In this document: piece after piece, positions 1-9,663 of the stretch
Layout of the letters: each line of letters begins with the position of its first letter
Numbering within the stretch: position 1 is the first letter of the stretch
Notes under the pieces: model-generated
What the model saw: only the letters and a program-made list of their open reading frames with translations
The model's database searches: none
What the model was told of the DNA's origin: nothing
Origin: Comamonas testosteroni TK102
Lineage (GTDB): Bacteria > Pseudomonadota > Gammaproteobacteria > Burkholderiales > Burkholderiaceae_C
Direction of reading: 5' to 3'
DNA length: 64,000 bases
Assembly: GCF_000739375.1 (NCBI RefSeq)
Contig: NZ_CP006704.1
Coordinates: 3,844,001-3,908,000 of the forward strand
Program-made: the position numbers and the translations under genes

Positions 1-460
1 AGGTATCGGCATCGAGACGGAAATGCCAGTAGCTGCACTTGCTGTTGGTCAGATCGGGGTCCACGGCCGCATAGTTGAGGAACACGACCTCCTTGCCCTT
101 GTTGCGCGCATTGTGCTTTTCCAGCGCATCCATGATGGCCAGCGCCGGTCCCGAGCCGTTGCCCTGGAACACATAGCGCACGCCCTGGTCCATGGCCGAA
201 CGCAGCGCGGCCGTGGTCTCCTGCGGGCTGAGCTTGTTGTCGATGCCGATGATCTCGAACTTCACCCCCGAAGCATTGCCCTTGTTGAGTTCCTCTGCCA
301 CGTACTGCAGGCTTTTGAGCTGGTTGGAACCCAGCGCTGCCATCAGGCCCGAGAGCGGGTCAATCCAGGCGACCTTGACGGTCTCTCCCTTCTGGGCCAT
401 CGCGCTCCCCGCGCACGCCAGGATCACCGATGCTGTCAAAGCCTTGATTGCAAACTTCAT
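1..460 (-). CDS. Branched-chain amino acid ABC transporter substrate-binding protein (5' part only)
   Basis: This is the N-terminal 153 residues of a periplasmic solute-binding protein; the rest lies beyond the window edge. The start ATG is at 460 on the minus strand, with a GGAGA ribosome site just upstream. A Sec signal peptide ends in AMA before QKGE. The mature part shows family hallmarks: VKVAWIDPLSGLMAALG, an ELNKGN segment, and VRYVFQGNGSGPALAI. LivK/HmuY-like proteins of this type deliver leucine, isoleucine, valine or aromatic compounds to Liv permeases. Substrate cannot be told from this fragment, and Comamonads carry many paralogues. Family assignment is firm; specificity is open. 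Confidence 0.85.
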   Translation of the reverse strand, partial: MKFAIKALTASVILACAGSAMAQKGETVKVAWIDPLSGLMAALGSNQLKSLQYVAEELNKGNASGVKFEIIGIDNKLSPQETTAALRSAMDQGVRYVFQGNGSGPALAIMDALEKHNARNKGKEVVFLNYAAVDPDLTNSKCSYWHFRLDADT

Positions 461-986
461 AGAGCGTCTCCGTTGGTGTTTATGAGCGACACCCAGACTA
501 AAGGGCAAGCCAGCGCCTGCGGCCTGGGGGTTGCCCTAGCGCATATCACATTGGCGACTGCAGGGTTTACCTTAGGCCACAACTTCAAAAACCATAGCTG
601 CATTCTCCTACCCATTAAGGGCCAGAGGCACTTGAGACTTCAACAGTCTGGAGCGGCAACTGGCTTCCGTCAGCCGCTGGCCGCCCAAGCTGCTCAACAC
701 CTGGGCTTGGGCAATCTCCTCTCCTCCAGATGCGGTCGCATCTGCAGCGTCAACGGGCCGAAGCTCAACCTGCCGGCCTTGACCCTGGCCTGCTGCTCCA
801 CCCCACCGGGTAGAGCTTTTCAAAGCGTGCTTCCTCCATCGGCGCCAAAGCAGATAGTGGAACAGGCCACGCGCTCCCTCAAGCCCATGGGGACGAGCAA
901 ACACCGGTTGCTGACGCACCCACCATTGCATGGCCAACGGCGGCAGTTTGTCGCCCAGATCGATCCAAATGGCCCAGCCGCCCAGA
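461..986. other. Intergenic region with a doubtful short ORF
   Basis: About 525 bases lie between the binding-protein start and the ligase terminator. A minus-strand reading frame at 608-937 (109 codons, TTG or ATG start) is open and arginine/tryptophan-rich at its N-terminus, but it has no recognisable domain and no convincing ribosome site. It could be a small real gene or chance openness in GC-rich DNA. The part nearest 460 should hold the promoter of the binding-protein gene. Confidence 0.3.
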
Positions 987-990
987 CAAA

Positions 991-1018
991 AAAGCCATCA
1001 TCTCGCGATGATGGCTTT
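991..1018 (-). terminator. Rho-independent terminator of the acyl-CoA ligase gene
   Basis: A perfect 12-base-pair stem (AAAGCCATCATC with its complement) closes on a four-base loop and is followed on the minus strand by six T residues. It lies 28 bases after the ligase stop codon. Confidence 0.9.
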
Positions 1019-1046
1019 GGTCGGGCCGCGTCAGGCCTAAGGCGGT

Positions 1047-2690
<1,644 letters not shown>

Positions 2691-2894
2691 TGGCAGTCTC
2701 CTGGATAGCGTTGTGATGATCGGCAAGCATCCTATCTCGGGCTTCCCTGCCGTCATCCGAGGACTGTCACCAATGCGTAACCGTGGCGACGTTTGTCTGC
2801 ATCCTCCCTCTGAACGACAAACAAGCACTCAGGGAAAAACCTAGGACGATCTCCAGCGTCAACCGGCTCAACAACCCTGCAAGCCCTGTCCCTG

Positions 2895-4430
2895 ATGCCG
2901 CTCAAGCACAATGCCTGCATGAGCGAATCCCCTGCCCCGCAATGGCGCAAGCCCGGCCGCTTCGAAGCCCTGGGCCCGGCTTTTTTCACCTATCTGCAAC
3001 CCACGCCCGTACCCGAGCCGCAATGGATTGCCACCAGCACCAGCGCGGCACGCTGGATGGATCTGGACCCCGAATGGCTGCACAGCGCCGAAGCGCTGCA
3101 AATCCTCAGCGGCAATGCCGTCTCCGACCAAGGCAGCGGCGGCAGCAAGCCGCTGGCCACGGTCTATAGCGGCCACCAGTTCGGCGTCTGGGCCGGCCAG
3201 CTCGGCGACGGCCGCGCCATCCTGCTGGGCGAAACCGAGCAGGGCTTTGAAATCCAGCTCAAGGGAGCAGGCCGCACGCCCTATTCGCGCATGGGCGACG
3301 GCCGGGCCGTGCTGCGCTCGTCGATTCGCGAGTTTCTCTGCAGCGAAGCCATGGCGGCCCTGGGCATTCCCACCACGCGTGCGCTGGCGCTGACGGGCTC
3401 GCCCCTGCCCGTGGCGCGCGAGACCATGGAAACCGCCGCCGTCGTGACGCGTGTGGCCGAGAGCTTCATCCGCTTCGGCCATTTCGAGCATTTCGCCGCA
3501 CGCGATATGCAGGCCGAGCTGCGCGCCCTGGCCGATCTGGTCATAGACCAGCACTATCCCGAGTGCCGCACGGCCACCGCGCTGAACGGCAACCACTACG
3601 CCAATTTGCTGCAGGCCGTGAGCGAGCGCACGGCCCAATTGCTGGCCCGGTGGCAGGGTGTGGGCTTCTGCCACGGCGTGATGAATACCGACAATATGAG
3701 CATTCTGGGCCTGACCATCGATTACGGCCCCTTCCAGTTTCTCGACGCCTTCGACCCCGGCCATATCTGCAACCACAGCGACAGCCAGGGCCGCTATGCC
3801 TTCAACCGCCAGCCCCAGGTGGCCTACTGGAATCTGTATTGCCTGGGCCAGGCCCTGCTGCCGCTGATCGGCGACGAAGAGCTGACGATTGCGGCGCTTG
3901 AGTCGTACAAGACCGTCTTTCCCGCCGCCTATGCGCGCCAGATGCTGGCCAAGCTGGGCCTGCCCGAGAACGAGGCCGGCACGCCGGCCACCGAAGGCCG
4001 CTTTGCACTGCTGGTCAACCCGCTGCTGCAGATCCTGGCCGACAACAAGGTGGACTACACCATCTTCTTCAGTCGCCTGACCGATGCCGTCGCACAGGGG
4101 CAGGCAAGACCGATCGACTTCGAGCCGCTGCGTAACATCATTCTTGACCGGGCCAGCTTCGATGCCTGGTCGCTCACTTATTCAGAGCAGCTGGCGCAAG
4201 TGGATAGCGTGCAGGCCATGGCTTTGATGCAAGAATCCAATCCGCGCTTTGTGCTGCGCAACCATCTGGGCGAAACCGTGATCCGCGCCGCCCAGGACGG
4301 TGACTTCGCGCCGGTGCAGCAGATGCTGGCCGTGCTGCAAGCGCCTTGTGACTCGCATCCGGACCACGCTGACTGGGCCGGCTTCCCGCCCGACTGGGCT
4401 TCCTCGATTGAAATCAGCTGTTCATCATGA
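2895..4430 (+). CDS. selO: Protein adenylyltransferase SelO (YdiU family pseudokinase)
   Basis: A 511-residue SelO/YdiU protein. Family members have a kinase fold with ATP bound in flipped orientation and transfer AMP to Ser, Thr or Tyr of target proteins in redox stress. Visible motifs are [18 protein letters not shown], the [16 protein letters not shown] loop, the arginine segment [12 protein letters not shown], and the metal-binding [13 protein letters not shown] followed by DYGPF. The protein ends in ISCSS, matching the bacterial version of the C-terminal selenocysteine position of eukaryotic SelO, here cysteine. An alternative start is the ATG at 2919. It overlaps msrB by four bases (ATGA), so the two are translationally coupled, which fits a shared role in methionine and thiol redox damage. 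Confidence 0.95.
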   Translation: MPLKHNACMSESPAPQWRKPGRFEALGPAFFTYLQPTPVPEPQWIATSTSAARWMDLDPEWLHSAEALQILSGNAVSDQGSGGSKPLATVYSGHQFGVWAGQLGDGRAILLGETEQGFEIQLKGAGRTPYSRMGDGRAVLRSSIREFLCSEAMAALGIPTTRALALTGSPLPVARETMETAAVVTRVAESFIRFGHFEHFAARDMQAELRALADLVIDQHYPECRTATALNGNHYANLLQAVSERTAQLLARWQGVGFCHGVMNTDNMSILGLTIDYGPFQFLDAFDPGHICNHSDSQGRYAFNRQPQVAYWNLYCLGQALLPLIGDEELTIAALESYKTVFPAAYARQMLAKLGLPENEAGTPATEGRFALLVNPLLQILADNKVDYTIFFSRLTDAVAQGQARPIDFEPLRNIILDRASFDAWSLTYSEQLAQVDSVQAMALMQESNPRFVLRNHLGETVIRAAQDGDFAPVQQMLAVLQAPCDSHPDHADWAGFPPDWASSIEISCSS

Positions 4431-4843
4431 GCTTTCCCATCCAGAAATCCGACCAAGAATGGCAAGCCCTGCTGCAGGACAAGGGGGCTGAAACCGCGGC
4501 CTTCCAGGTCACGCGCCATGCGGCCACCGAGCGCCCCTTCACCGGCAAATACGAGCAGTTCTGGGCCGACGGCAGCTACCACTGCGTCTGCTGCGGCAAC
4601 AAGCTGTTCGACTCGCACACCAAGTTCGATGCGGGCTGCGGCTGGCCCAGCTTTGACCAGGCCGTGCCCGGCGCCATCACCAATATCGTGGATCGCAGCC
4701 ACGGCATGGTGCGCACCGAGACGGTGTGCAGCAACTGCGGCGCTCATCTGGGCCATGTCTTTCCCGACGGTCCCACCGACACCGGACTGCGCTACTGCAT
4801 GAATTCAGCCTCGCTGGATTTCCAGGGTGAACACCAAAAATAA
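4427..4843 (+). CDS. msrB: Peptide-methionine (R)-S-oxide reductase
   Basis: MsrB reduces the R epimer of methionine sulfoxide in proteins. The 138 residues include both zinc CxxC pairs (CVCCG and CSNCG), the substrate loop GCGWPSFDQ, the [10 protein letters not shown] motif and the catalytic cysteine in [11 protein letters not shown]. Length is typical for a single-domain MsrB. The start codon overlaps the selO stop, and no promoter can fit between them. No signal peptide is seen, so it should act in the cytoplasm. Confidence 0.97.
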   Translation: MSFPIQKSDQEWQALLQDKGAETAAFQVTRHAATERPFTGKYEQFWADGSYHCVCCGNKLFDSHTKFDAGCGWPSFDQAVPGAITNIVDRSHGMVRTETVCSNCGAHLGHVFPDGPTDTGLRYCMNSASLDFQGEHQK

Positions 4844-4911
4844 GAGCTGACAAGGCTTGAGCAGCAAGGCCTCAGCCATGCCGGCACGGGCGCGCTGCGC
4901 AGGCCCTGGCT

Positions 4912-4927
4912 ATCAGCTTTGATAGCT
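4912..4927. repeat. Short dispersed motif containing TTTGATAGCTG
   Basis: TCAGCTTTGATAGCTG here lies inside a small inverted repeat (CTATCA, loop, TGATAG) in the msrB-yciB gap. The same 16 bases occur at 50981-50996. Shorter relatives such as AATAGCAGC appear in other gaps. The function is unknown; it may be a small dispersed palindrome family. Confidence 0.5.
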
Positions 4928-5060
4928 GAATCCGTCCGGCTCACAAGGCTTTGCTGGCGGTACGGCCCGAGCTTTGGTGCATGATGCGGATTTGCTCGCT
5001 GCGCCGGGAACCTTGCCGGTGCTGCGCAGTCTGAATTTCAGAACGACTACCATTTCGCGC

Positions 5061-5630
5061 ATGAAGCTGCTGATTGATTTCTTCCCCATCATCCTGTTTT
5101 TCGTGGCCTTCAAGGTCTGGGGCATCTACACCGCCACGGCCGTGGCCATTGTCGCCACCGTGGCGCAGATTGCCTATCTGCGCTTGAAGACCGGCAAGAT
5201 CGAACCCATGCAATGGATGAGCCTCGGTGTCATCGTGCTGTTCGGCGGCGCCACTTTGCTGGCCCATGACGACAATTTCATCAAATGGAAGCCCACGGTG
5301 CTGTACTGGCTCATGGGCGGCGCGCTGCTGATCGGCCAGCTGGTGTTCAAGAAGAACCTGCTGCGCTCCGTCATGGGTGCGCAGCTGCAGCTGCCCGATG
5401 CCATCTGGCTCAAGCTCAACTGGGCCTGGACCGCGTTCTTCGCGGCCATGGGCGCGCTCAACATCTGGGTGGCCTATAACTTCGACACCGACACCTGGGT
5501 CAACTTCAAGCTGTTTGGAGGCATGGGACTGATGGTGGTGTTCGTGATTGCGCAAGCCATCTACATGAGCCGCTACCTGCCCCAGGACGGCGCGCCCAGC
5601 GCCGCCGAAGCCAAGGACAAGCAGCCATGA
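5061..5630 (+). CDS. yciB: Septation protein A / inner membrane protein YciB
   Basis: A 189-residue integral membrane protein of the YciB/IspZ family, linked in enterobacteria to cell envelope synthesis and intracellular septation. It opens with the characteristic MKLLIDFFPIILFFVAF and has about five hydrophobic helices, with LNWAWTAFFAAMGALN and a final GLMVVFVIAQAIYMSR helix. The start at 5061 fits the family N-terminus; the open frame extends upstream to 4974 but without similarity to the family. Its stop overlaps bolA by four bases, so yciB and bolA form a coupled pair, as in many betaproteobacteria. Confidence 0.95.
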   Translation: MKLLIDFFPIILFFVAFKVWGIYTATAVAIVATVAQIAYLRLKTGKIEPMQWMSLGVIVLFGGATLLAHDDNFIKWKPTVLYWLMGGALLIGQLVFKKNLLRSVMGAQLQLPDAIWLKLNWAWTAFFAAMGALNIWVAYNFDTDTWVNFKLFGGMGLMVVFVIAQAIYMSRYLPQDGAPSAAEAKDKQP

Positions 5631-5893
5631 ACCTGACCATCAGTGCCCAGGCCATGGACGCCGCCCTGCGCCAGCGTCTGGCCCCGACCCAGCTCGAAGT
5701 CATCGACGAGAGCTATCAGCATGCTGGCCATGCCGGTGCCAATGACAGCGGCGTGGGCACGCATTTTCGCGTACGCATTGCTTGCCCAGCCTTTGATGGC
5801 AAAAGCCGCGTGGCACGCCATCGCCTTGTGTATGATGCACTGCAAGACTTCATTGACCAGGGTGCTCATGCCATCGCCATTGAAGTACTTTGA
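5627..5893 (+). CDS. BolA family protein
   Basis: An 88-residue BolA-like protein. These proteins bind monothiol glutaredoxins and share [2Fe-2S] clusters, and some act as stress or morphology regulators. The family core is seen in LEVIDESYQHAGH (class-specific histidine), THFRVRIACPAFDGKSRVARHR with its helix-turn-helix-like part, and AIAIEVL at the end. It is coupled to yciB by an ATGA overlap. No partner glutaredoxin lies nearby, so an Fe-S role is inferred only from the family. Confidence 0.92.
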   Translation: MNLTISAQAMDAALRQRLAPTQLEVIDESYQHAGHAGANDSGVGTHFRVRIACPAFDGKSRVARHRLVYDALQDFIDQGAHAIAIEVL

Positions 5894-5980
5894 GAACCCA
5901 CGGTTCTGACCACAGGCTCCTTGACGGGAGCCTGTTGTGTATGGACTGAACTTCATTCACTTTTCTCGATCTCAACTCGA

Positions 5981-6772
5981 ATGAGCATGAAACAAAAGCA
6001 ACTGGCCCGCATCGTGGGCGCCACAGTTCTGGGCTTTGCCGCCCTGTCCGCCTCGGCCCAGAATGTGGCCATCGTCAATGGCAAGGCCGTGCCCATGGCC
6101 CGCGTCAACGCCCTGAAGGCCCAGATCGAAGCCAGCGGCCAGCCCGTTGCCCCCGAGATGGACAAGATGATCAAGGACGAGGTCATCGCACGTGAAGTCT
6201 TCATGCAGGAAGCCAACCGCCGCGGTCTGGCCGCCTCCGAGGCCTACAAGCAGCAGATGGACATGGCCCGCCAGACCGTGCTGATCCGTGCGCTGTTCGA
6301 AGACTTCCAGAAGAAGAACCCCGTGACCGATGCCGAAGCCAAGGCCGAATACGACAAGTTCGTCGAGGCCAATGGCGGCAAGGAATACAAGGCCAGCCAC
6401 ATCCTGGTGGAATCCGAGGACCGCGCCAAGGCCATCATCGCCGAAGTGAAGGCCGGCAAGAAGTTCGAAGACATCGCCAAGAAGGAATCCAAGGACCCCG
6501 GATCGGGTGCCCGCGGCGGCGATCTGGACTGGGCCAACCCCAACAACTACGTGCCCGAGTTCACAGAGGCACTGATCAAGCTCAAGAAGGGCGAGATGAC
6601 CGACACGCCCGTCAAGAGCCAGTTTGGCTGGCACATCATCCGCATGGATGACGAGCGCCAGGCCGAAATGCCCAAGTTCGAGGACGTCAAGCCCCAGATC
6701 ACCCAGCAGCTGCAACAGCAAAAGCTGCAGCAATTCCAGGATCAGCTGCGCAAAAGCGCAAAAATCCAGTAA
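5981..6772 (+). CDS. Periplasmic parvulin-type peptidyl-prolyl isomerase
   Basis: A 263-residue PpiC/SurA-like foldase. A Sec signal peptide (about residues 1-22, ending SASAQ) precedes an N-terminal SurA-like helical part with the NGKAVPMARV strand. The parvulin domain spans about residues 125-225 and shows ASHILVESEDRAK, SKDPGSGARGGDLDW, and KSQFGWHIIRMDD. It ends in a glutamine-rich tail. It should catalyse proline isomerisation in exported proteins. The start at 5981 (or the Met two codons on, 5987) gives a normal signal peptide; the 60 bases upstream in frame do not encode a plausible leader. Confidence 0.93.
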   Translation: MSMKQKQLARIVGATVLGFAALSASAQNVAIVNGKAVPMARVNALKAQIEASGQPVAPEMDKMIKDEVIAREVFMQEANRRGLAASEAYKQQMDMARQTVLIRALFEDFQKKNPVTDAEAKAEYDKFVEANGGKEYKASHILVESEDRAKAIIAEVKAGKKFEDIAKKESKDPGSGARGGDLDWANPNNYVPEFTEALIKLKKGEMTDTPVKSQFGWHIIRMDDERQAEMPKFEDVKPQITQQLQQQKLQQFQDQLRKSAKIQ

Positions 6773-6818
6773 CATGCTCTTACGCCAGACCTGAAAAGGA
6801 CTGGCCAGACCATCACCC

Positions 6819-6844
6819 AAGCCCGCGTCAAGCGGGCTTTTTTT
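6819..6844 (+). terminator. Rho-independent terminator after the isomerase gene
   Basis: The stem AAGCCCGC / GCGGGCTT has a five-base loop and is followed by seven T residues. The gene on the other strand ends at 6848, so the hairpin may serve both directions. Confidence 0.92.
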
Positions 6845-6847
6845 GTC

Positions 6848-7732
6848 TCATCGCTGCGGTTTTGCTACATCTTCCGCAGCACCCTGACCAGACTCAGACT
6901 TGGCTGGCGGCAATTGCTCGGGCTTTCTTGGACGGCAATGCGGGGGCTTTCGTGCCGCGCCAGAGCCTTCTTCCGCCCCCTCTTTGGCGGCTCGCCGACG
7001 ACCCTGGTCCTCGGTCTGCAAAGGACACAGCGGCAATTGCGCCGACAAACGAGAGTTTTGTGGCGCCATCGCATCGGCCACCGTGGCGTCGGCCACCGTG
7101 GCATCGGCTGCCGGGGCAACAGGCTGCACAGCGTCCGTGCTCCGAGAAGACGCCTTGGCTGCCGGAGCCCCGCGCGCAGCCGGTGCCGCACTGGGAGCGG
7201 GAGCAGCTTGGAATGGCGGCATGGGCGCCGACGCAGATACGGCAGCCTCCATGCCCAAGGCCTCCGGTGCTTTCTCTGTCTGCACTGACGCCCGGCTCCC
7301 CCTGGATTCCGGGGTCTGCGCAGCCGCGCGTTCAGCGCTGGCGGCCGAAGCAGCTGGCTCAGGCGTTGCCCGCTGTGCATCGACGGCCTGCGACGCAGCG
7401 TCCCCCTCAGGCCGGGCCACGGCTTCGGCCCTGGAATCCGGTTCGCCCCCCCTGCCCTGGTCCGGGCCACTCCACCAGGCCGCATGCTGCAGCATCAGCC
7501 AGCCCACCAGTCCGACGGCCGCCAGCCCACCCAGCGCATGCCGCAGCCAGTAGCGGTCGTTGGCCGCAGGCTGGTCCGCCGGTGCCCCGGCCGCACGCTG
7601 GCGTGCGCACTCGAGAATGGCGGCGCTGCTTTGCGCACTGGGGCCACGGTCCTCTGCCACGGCCTCGTGGTAGAGCTCGCGCAGCACATCGGGCTTGCCG
7701 TTGCCGGGCGGGGTTTCGGGGTGCATATTCAT
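6848..7732 (-). CDS. Single-pass membrane protein, probable anti-sigma factor
   Basis: A 294-residue protein with a short cytoplasmic N-terminus, one membrane helix at about residues 66-82 (LGGLAAVGLVGWLMLQH) and a long alanine/proline-rich periplasmic region. No known enzymatic domain is seen, and no zinc-binding HxxxCxxC anti-sigma motif. Its start overlaps the stop of the ECF sigma gene (ATGA). That coupling and topology make an anti-sigma role likely: the cytoplasmic end would hold the sigma factor and the periplasmic end would sense a signal. The C-terminal half is low complexity with repeats of AVADAT type. The function is inferred from context rather than from homology. Confidence 0.7.
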   Translation of the reverse strand: MNMHPETPPGNGKPDVLRELYHEAVAEDRGPSAQSSAAILECARQRAAGAPADQPAANDRYWLRHALGGLAAVGLVGWLMLQHAAWWSGPDQGRGGEPDSRAEAVARPEGDAASQAVDAQRATPEPAASAASAERAAAQTPESRGSRASVQTEKAPEALGMEAAVSASAPMPPFQAAPAPSAAPAARGAPAAKASSRSTDAVQPVAPAADATVADATVADAMAPQNSRLSAQLPLCPLQTEDQGRRRAAKEGAEEGSGAARKPPHCRPRKPEQLPPAKSESGQGAAEDVAKPQR

Positions 7733-8316
7733 GCCAGTTCCTCCAGCGCGGCACGCAGTTTGGCACGCGCATAGCGCAAGCGGCTTTTAGCTGTTTCCTC
7801 GGCAACACCGGTGGCCTGGGCAATTTCGGCCAGTGTCAGATCAGCCTCGACCTGCAGCAGAAAGCACTCGCGCTGCTCACAAGGAAGCCGCGCCAATGCC
7901 GCCAGAATGGCCTGGGCCATGAGTTGGCGATCGAGTTGCTGCTCAGGCTCGAAGCCCGATGCCGCAAACAGGCTTTCGGCCAGCCGCAGGGACTCTTGCG
8001 TGTCTGCCGACAGGCTGATGCCCGGCCTTTGCCTACGCCAGTGATCGACCAGGCGGTTGTGTGCCATGGTGAACAGCCAGGTCGTGAACTTGCTGCGCAC
8101 CTCATAGCGGGAGGCACTGTCCACCACGGCAAACCAGAGGTCCTGCGCCAGATCGTCGGCCAGTGCCGCATCGCCCGTGTTGCGATAGAAATAGCGCCAC
8201 ATACGCAGGCTGTGCCGGGCATAAAGCGTCTCGAACGCCGTGGCCTGCCCTGCGGCATAGCTGCGCATCAGGGCTTCGTCGGCGGGTGTGTCTGGTGCAG
8301 GCTGCGGTGCGAGCAT
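7729..8316 (-). CDS. ECF-type RNA polymerase sigma factor
   Basis: A 195-residue group IV sigma factor. Region 2 is visible as ALMRSYAAGQATAFETLY, DDLAQDLWFAVVD and TWLFTMAHNRLVDHWRR. Region 4 follows as LPCEQRECFLLQVEADL with the helix-turn-helix LAEIAQATGVAEETAKSRLR. The start is set at 8316 (MLAPQP) because the longer frame to 8346 adds cysteine-rich residues unlike the family. It is the middle gene of a three-gene operon with an exported protein upstream and a membrane protein downstream. The target promoters are not visible, though the operon's own promoter would be a usual one. Confidence 0.92.
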   Translation of the reverse strand: MLAPQPAPDTPADEALMRSYAAGQATAFETLYARHSLRMWRYFYRNTGDAALADDLAQDLWFAVVDSASRYEVRSKFTTWLFTMAHNRLVDHWRRQRPGISLSADTQESLRLAESLFAASGFEPEQQLDRQLMAQAILAALARLPCEQRECFLLQVEADLTLAEIAQATGVAEETAKSRLRYARAKLRAALEELA

Positions 8317-8351
8317 GCCCGCGATTATGCAAACTCCGCAGCCCACCTTGC

Positions 8352-9248
8352 TCAGTTGCGCGGCGGGTCCGGGACAAAGCCATCGTCCCCGGGAAAGGGA
8401 TTGGGCGCGCGCGGCTGCGACGGCCGTGGGCGAGGCTCGCGGATCACACCTCTGGCGACCAGATTGGCATAGCTGTCGTAGCGGATACGCACCATCTGCC
8501 GCGGCTGGTCGGTATCGGCCTCGAACTCCACCTGGGTGACTTGCGAGCGCTCCACCGCGCCATGGCCCGTGCCCAGCGAAGGGGCCGGCGAAGCCGATGG
8601 AGCCCGGCGTTCGGCACTGCGGCTCTTGCTGGCGGCCTGCGGCACGGCGACATCCGCCGTCGCAGATTCAGCCGCGGAGGCACTGGCTGGCGCTTGCGGC
8701 TCATAGAGCGGCCCCTGGTAGGCGGCAGGCTCGGGCAGTTTTTCACGGTACAGCGCAACCCCGATCACGCCCACATCCTGCGGCCGGCCGGTCCTGGCGG
8801 CATAGGACATATCGCTTTCGGAGAAATAGAACGCGGCCACGTTGTCATTGCTCTTGCGCCAGCCCCGCACGTCATAGCTGTCGCCCGCATCCAGCACGTA
8901 GCCGCCTTCGGCGCGGGAGCTCGCCGCCCGGCCGTTGATGGCATTGACCCCGTCGACGCTGATGACGCCCATGATGCGACGGCTCTCGAGGTTGCGGATG
9001 CGCACCGCATAATTGGCACCGGGACGGCCCACCACCCACAGCTCGCCCTCGTGGCTGTACTGGGGCAGTACCCGCCCCGTGGCACGTTCGACGATGCTGA
9101 TCTGGGCCAGCTTTGGGTTGCCGCGCGTCCAGGCCGAAGCCGGCGCGGCGACCACCATTGCGGCAGCGCAGAGCAGCGAAGCGCGCAGCAGACGGCCGCG
9201 CGACAGCAAGAAACCAGGAACCGGGGGTTCGGTACGGACAGACAGCAT
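8352..9248 (-). CDS. Exported protein of unknown function upstream of an ECF sigma gene
   Basis: A 298-residue secreted protein. The signal peptide is clear (RGRLLRASLLCAAAMVVAAPASA, about residues 18-40, read in two parts around LCAAAM). The start is placed at 9248, 8 bases after GGAGG; the frame runs on to 9425 without a signal peptide. The mature N-terminal half resembles a compact beta-rich domain with RNLESRRIMGVISVDGVNA and FYFSESDMSYA. The C-terminal part is alanine/serine-rich and ends with a QVEFEADTDQPRQMVRIRYDS segment and a proline tail. I do not recognise the family. The gap to the sigma gene is 35 bases, so it probably belongs to the signal pathway as a periplasmic sensor or target. 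Confidence 0.75.
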   Translation of the reverse strand: MLSVRTEPPVPGFLLSRGRLLRASLLCAAAMVVAAPASAWTRGNPKLAQISIVERATGRVLPQYSHEGELWVVGRPGANYAVRIRNLESRRIMGVISVDGVNAINGRAASSRAEGGYVLDAGDSYDVRGWRKSNDNVAAFYFSESDMSYAARTGRPQDVGVIGVALYREKLPEPAAYQGPLYEPQAPASASAAESATADVAVPQAASKSRSAERRAPSASPAPSLGTGHGAVERSQVTQVEFEADTDQPRQMVRIRYDSYANLVARGVIREPRPRPSQPRAPNPFPGDDGFVPDPPRN

Positions 9249-9460
9249 GGACAAGGCCTCCTCAAGACACAGCCACAGCGGCTGAAACAAACTTGTCGGA
9301 GGCTCAAACGCAGCAGCAGACGCAACGGGGTCAGGACAGGCGCTCTGATTTGCAAGCATTTGCAACACCATTTGCAACACCGCTTGGCATCGCAGTCGTG
9401 CTCCGGCCCGGCATGTCTGGCACAATCGCGCTCGCTGCAGCCCAAGGCAGGCAGCAATGC

Positions 9461-9571
9461 TGGGGGTGTCCTGACTATGACCGGTCAGGGCTGAGAGAGT
9501 CCCTTTGAACCTGATTGCGCAAGCGGTGTCTTGACCACCGCTTGCCCGAGATCATCCTCGCGCAGGGAAGC
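9461..9571 (+). promoter_or_regulatory. TPP riboswitch (THI element) upstream of cytX
   Basis: Conserved THI-box elements occur in order: GGGGGTGTCC, GGGCTGAGAGAGTCCC, TTGAACCTGAT, and a closing ATCATCCTCGCGCAGGGAAG. An extra perfect stem (GCAAGCGGTG / CACCGCTTGC) is inserted between the ACCTGAT half and the closing half. The gene about 90 bases downstream is a thiamin-precursor transporter, so TPP repression of cytX is expected. Confidence 0.92.
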
Positions 9572-9663
9572 TGTCCAAGGTGTCAGACCGCGACTCGCCA
9601 TGTCTTTCATGGCCCGCCGCGCAAACCATGCGGCCCCTGCTTCGTTTTTCTGGCGGAGCATTC

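Noticed and set aside
6862..8472. A 536-codon plus-strand open frame over the anti-sigma and sigma genes
   Set aside because: Proline/arginine-rich shadow; the minus strand has the sigma factor motifs and coupled starts.
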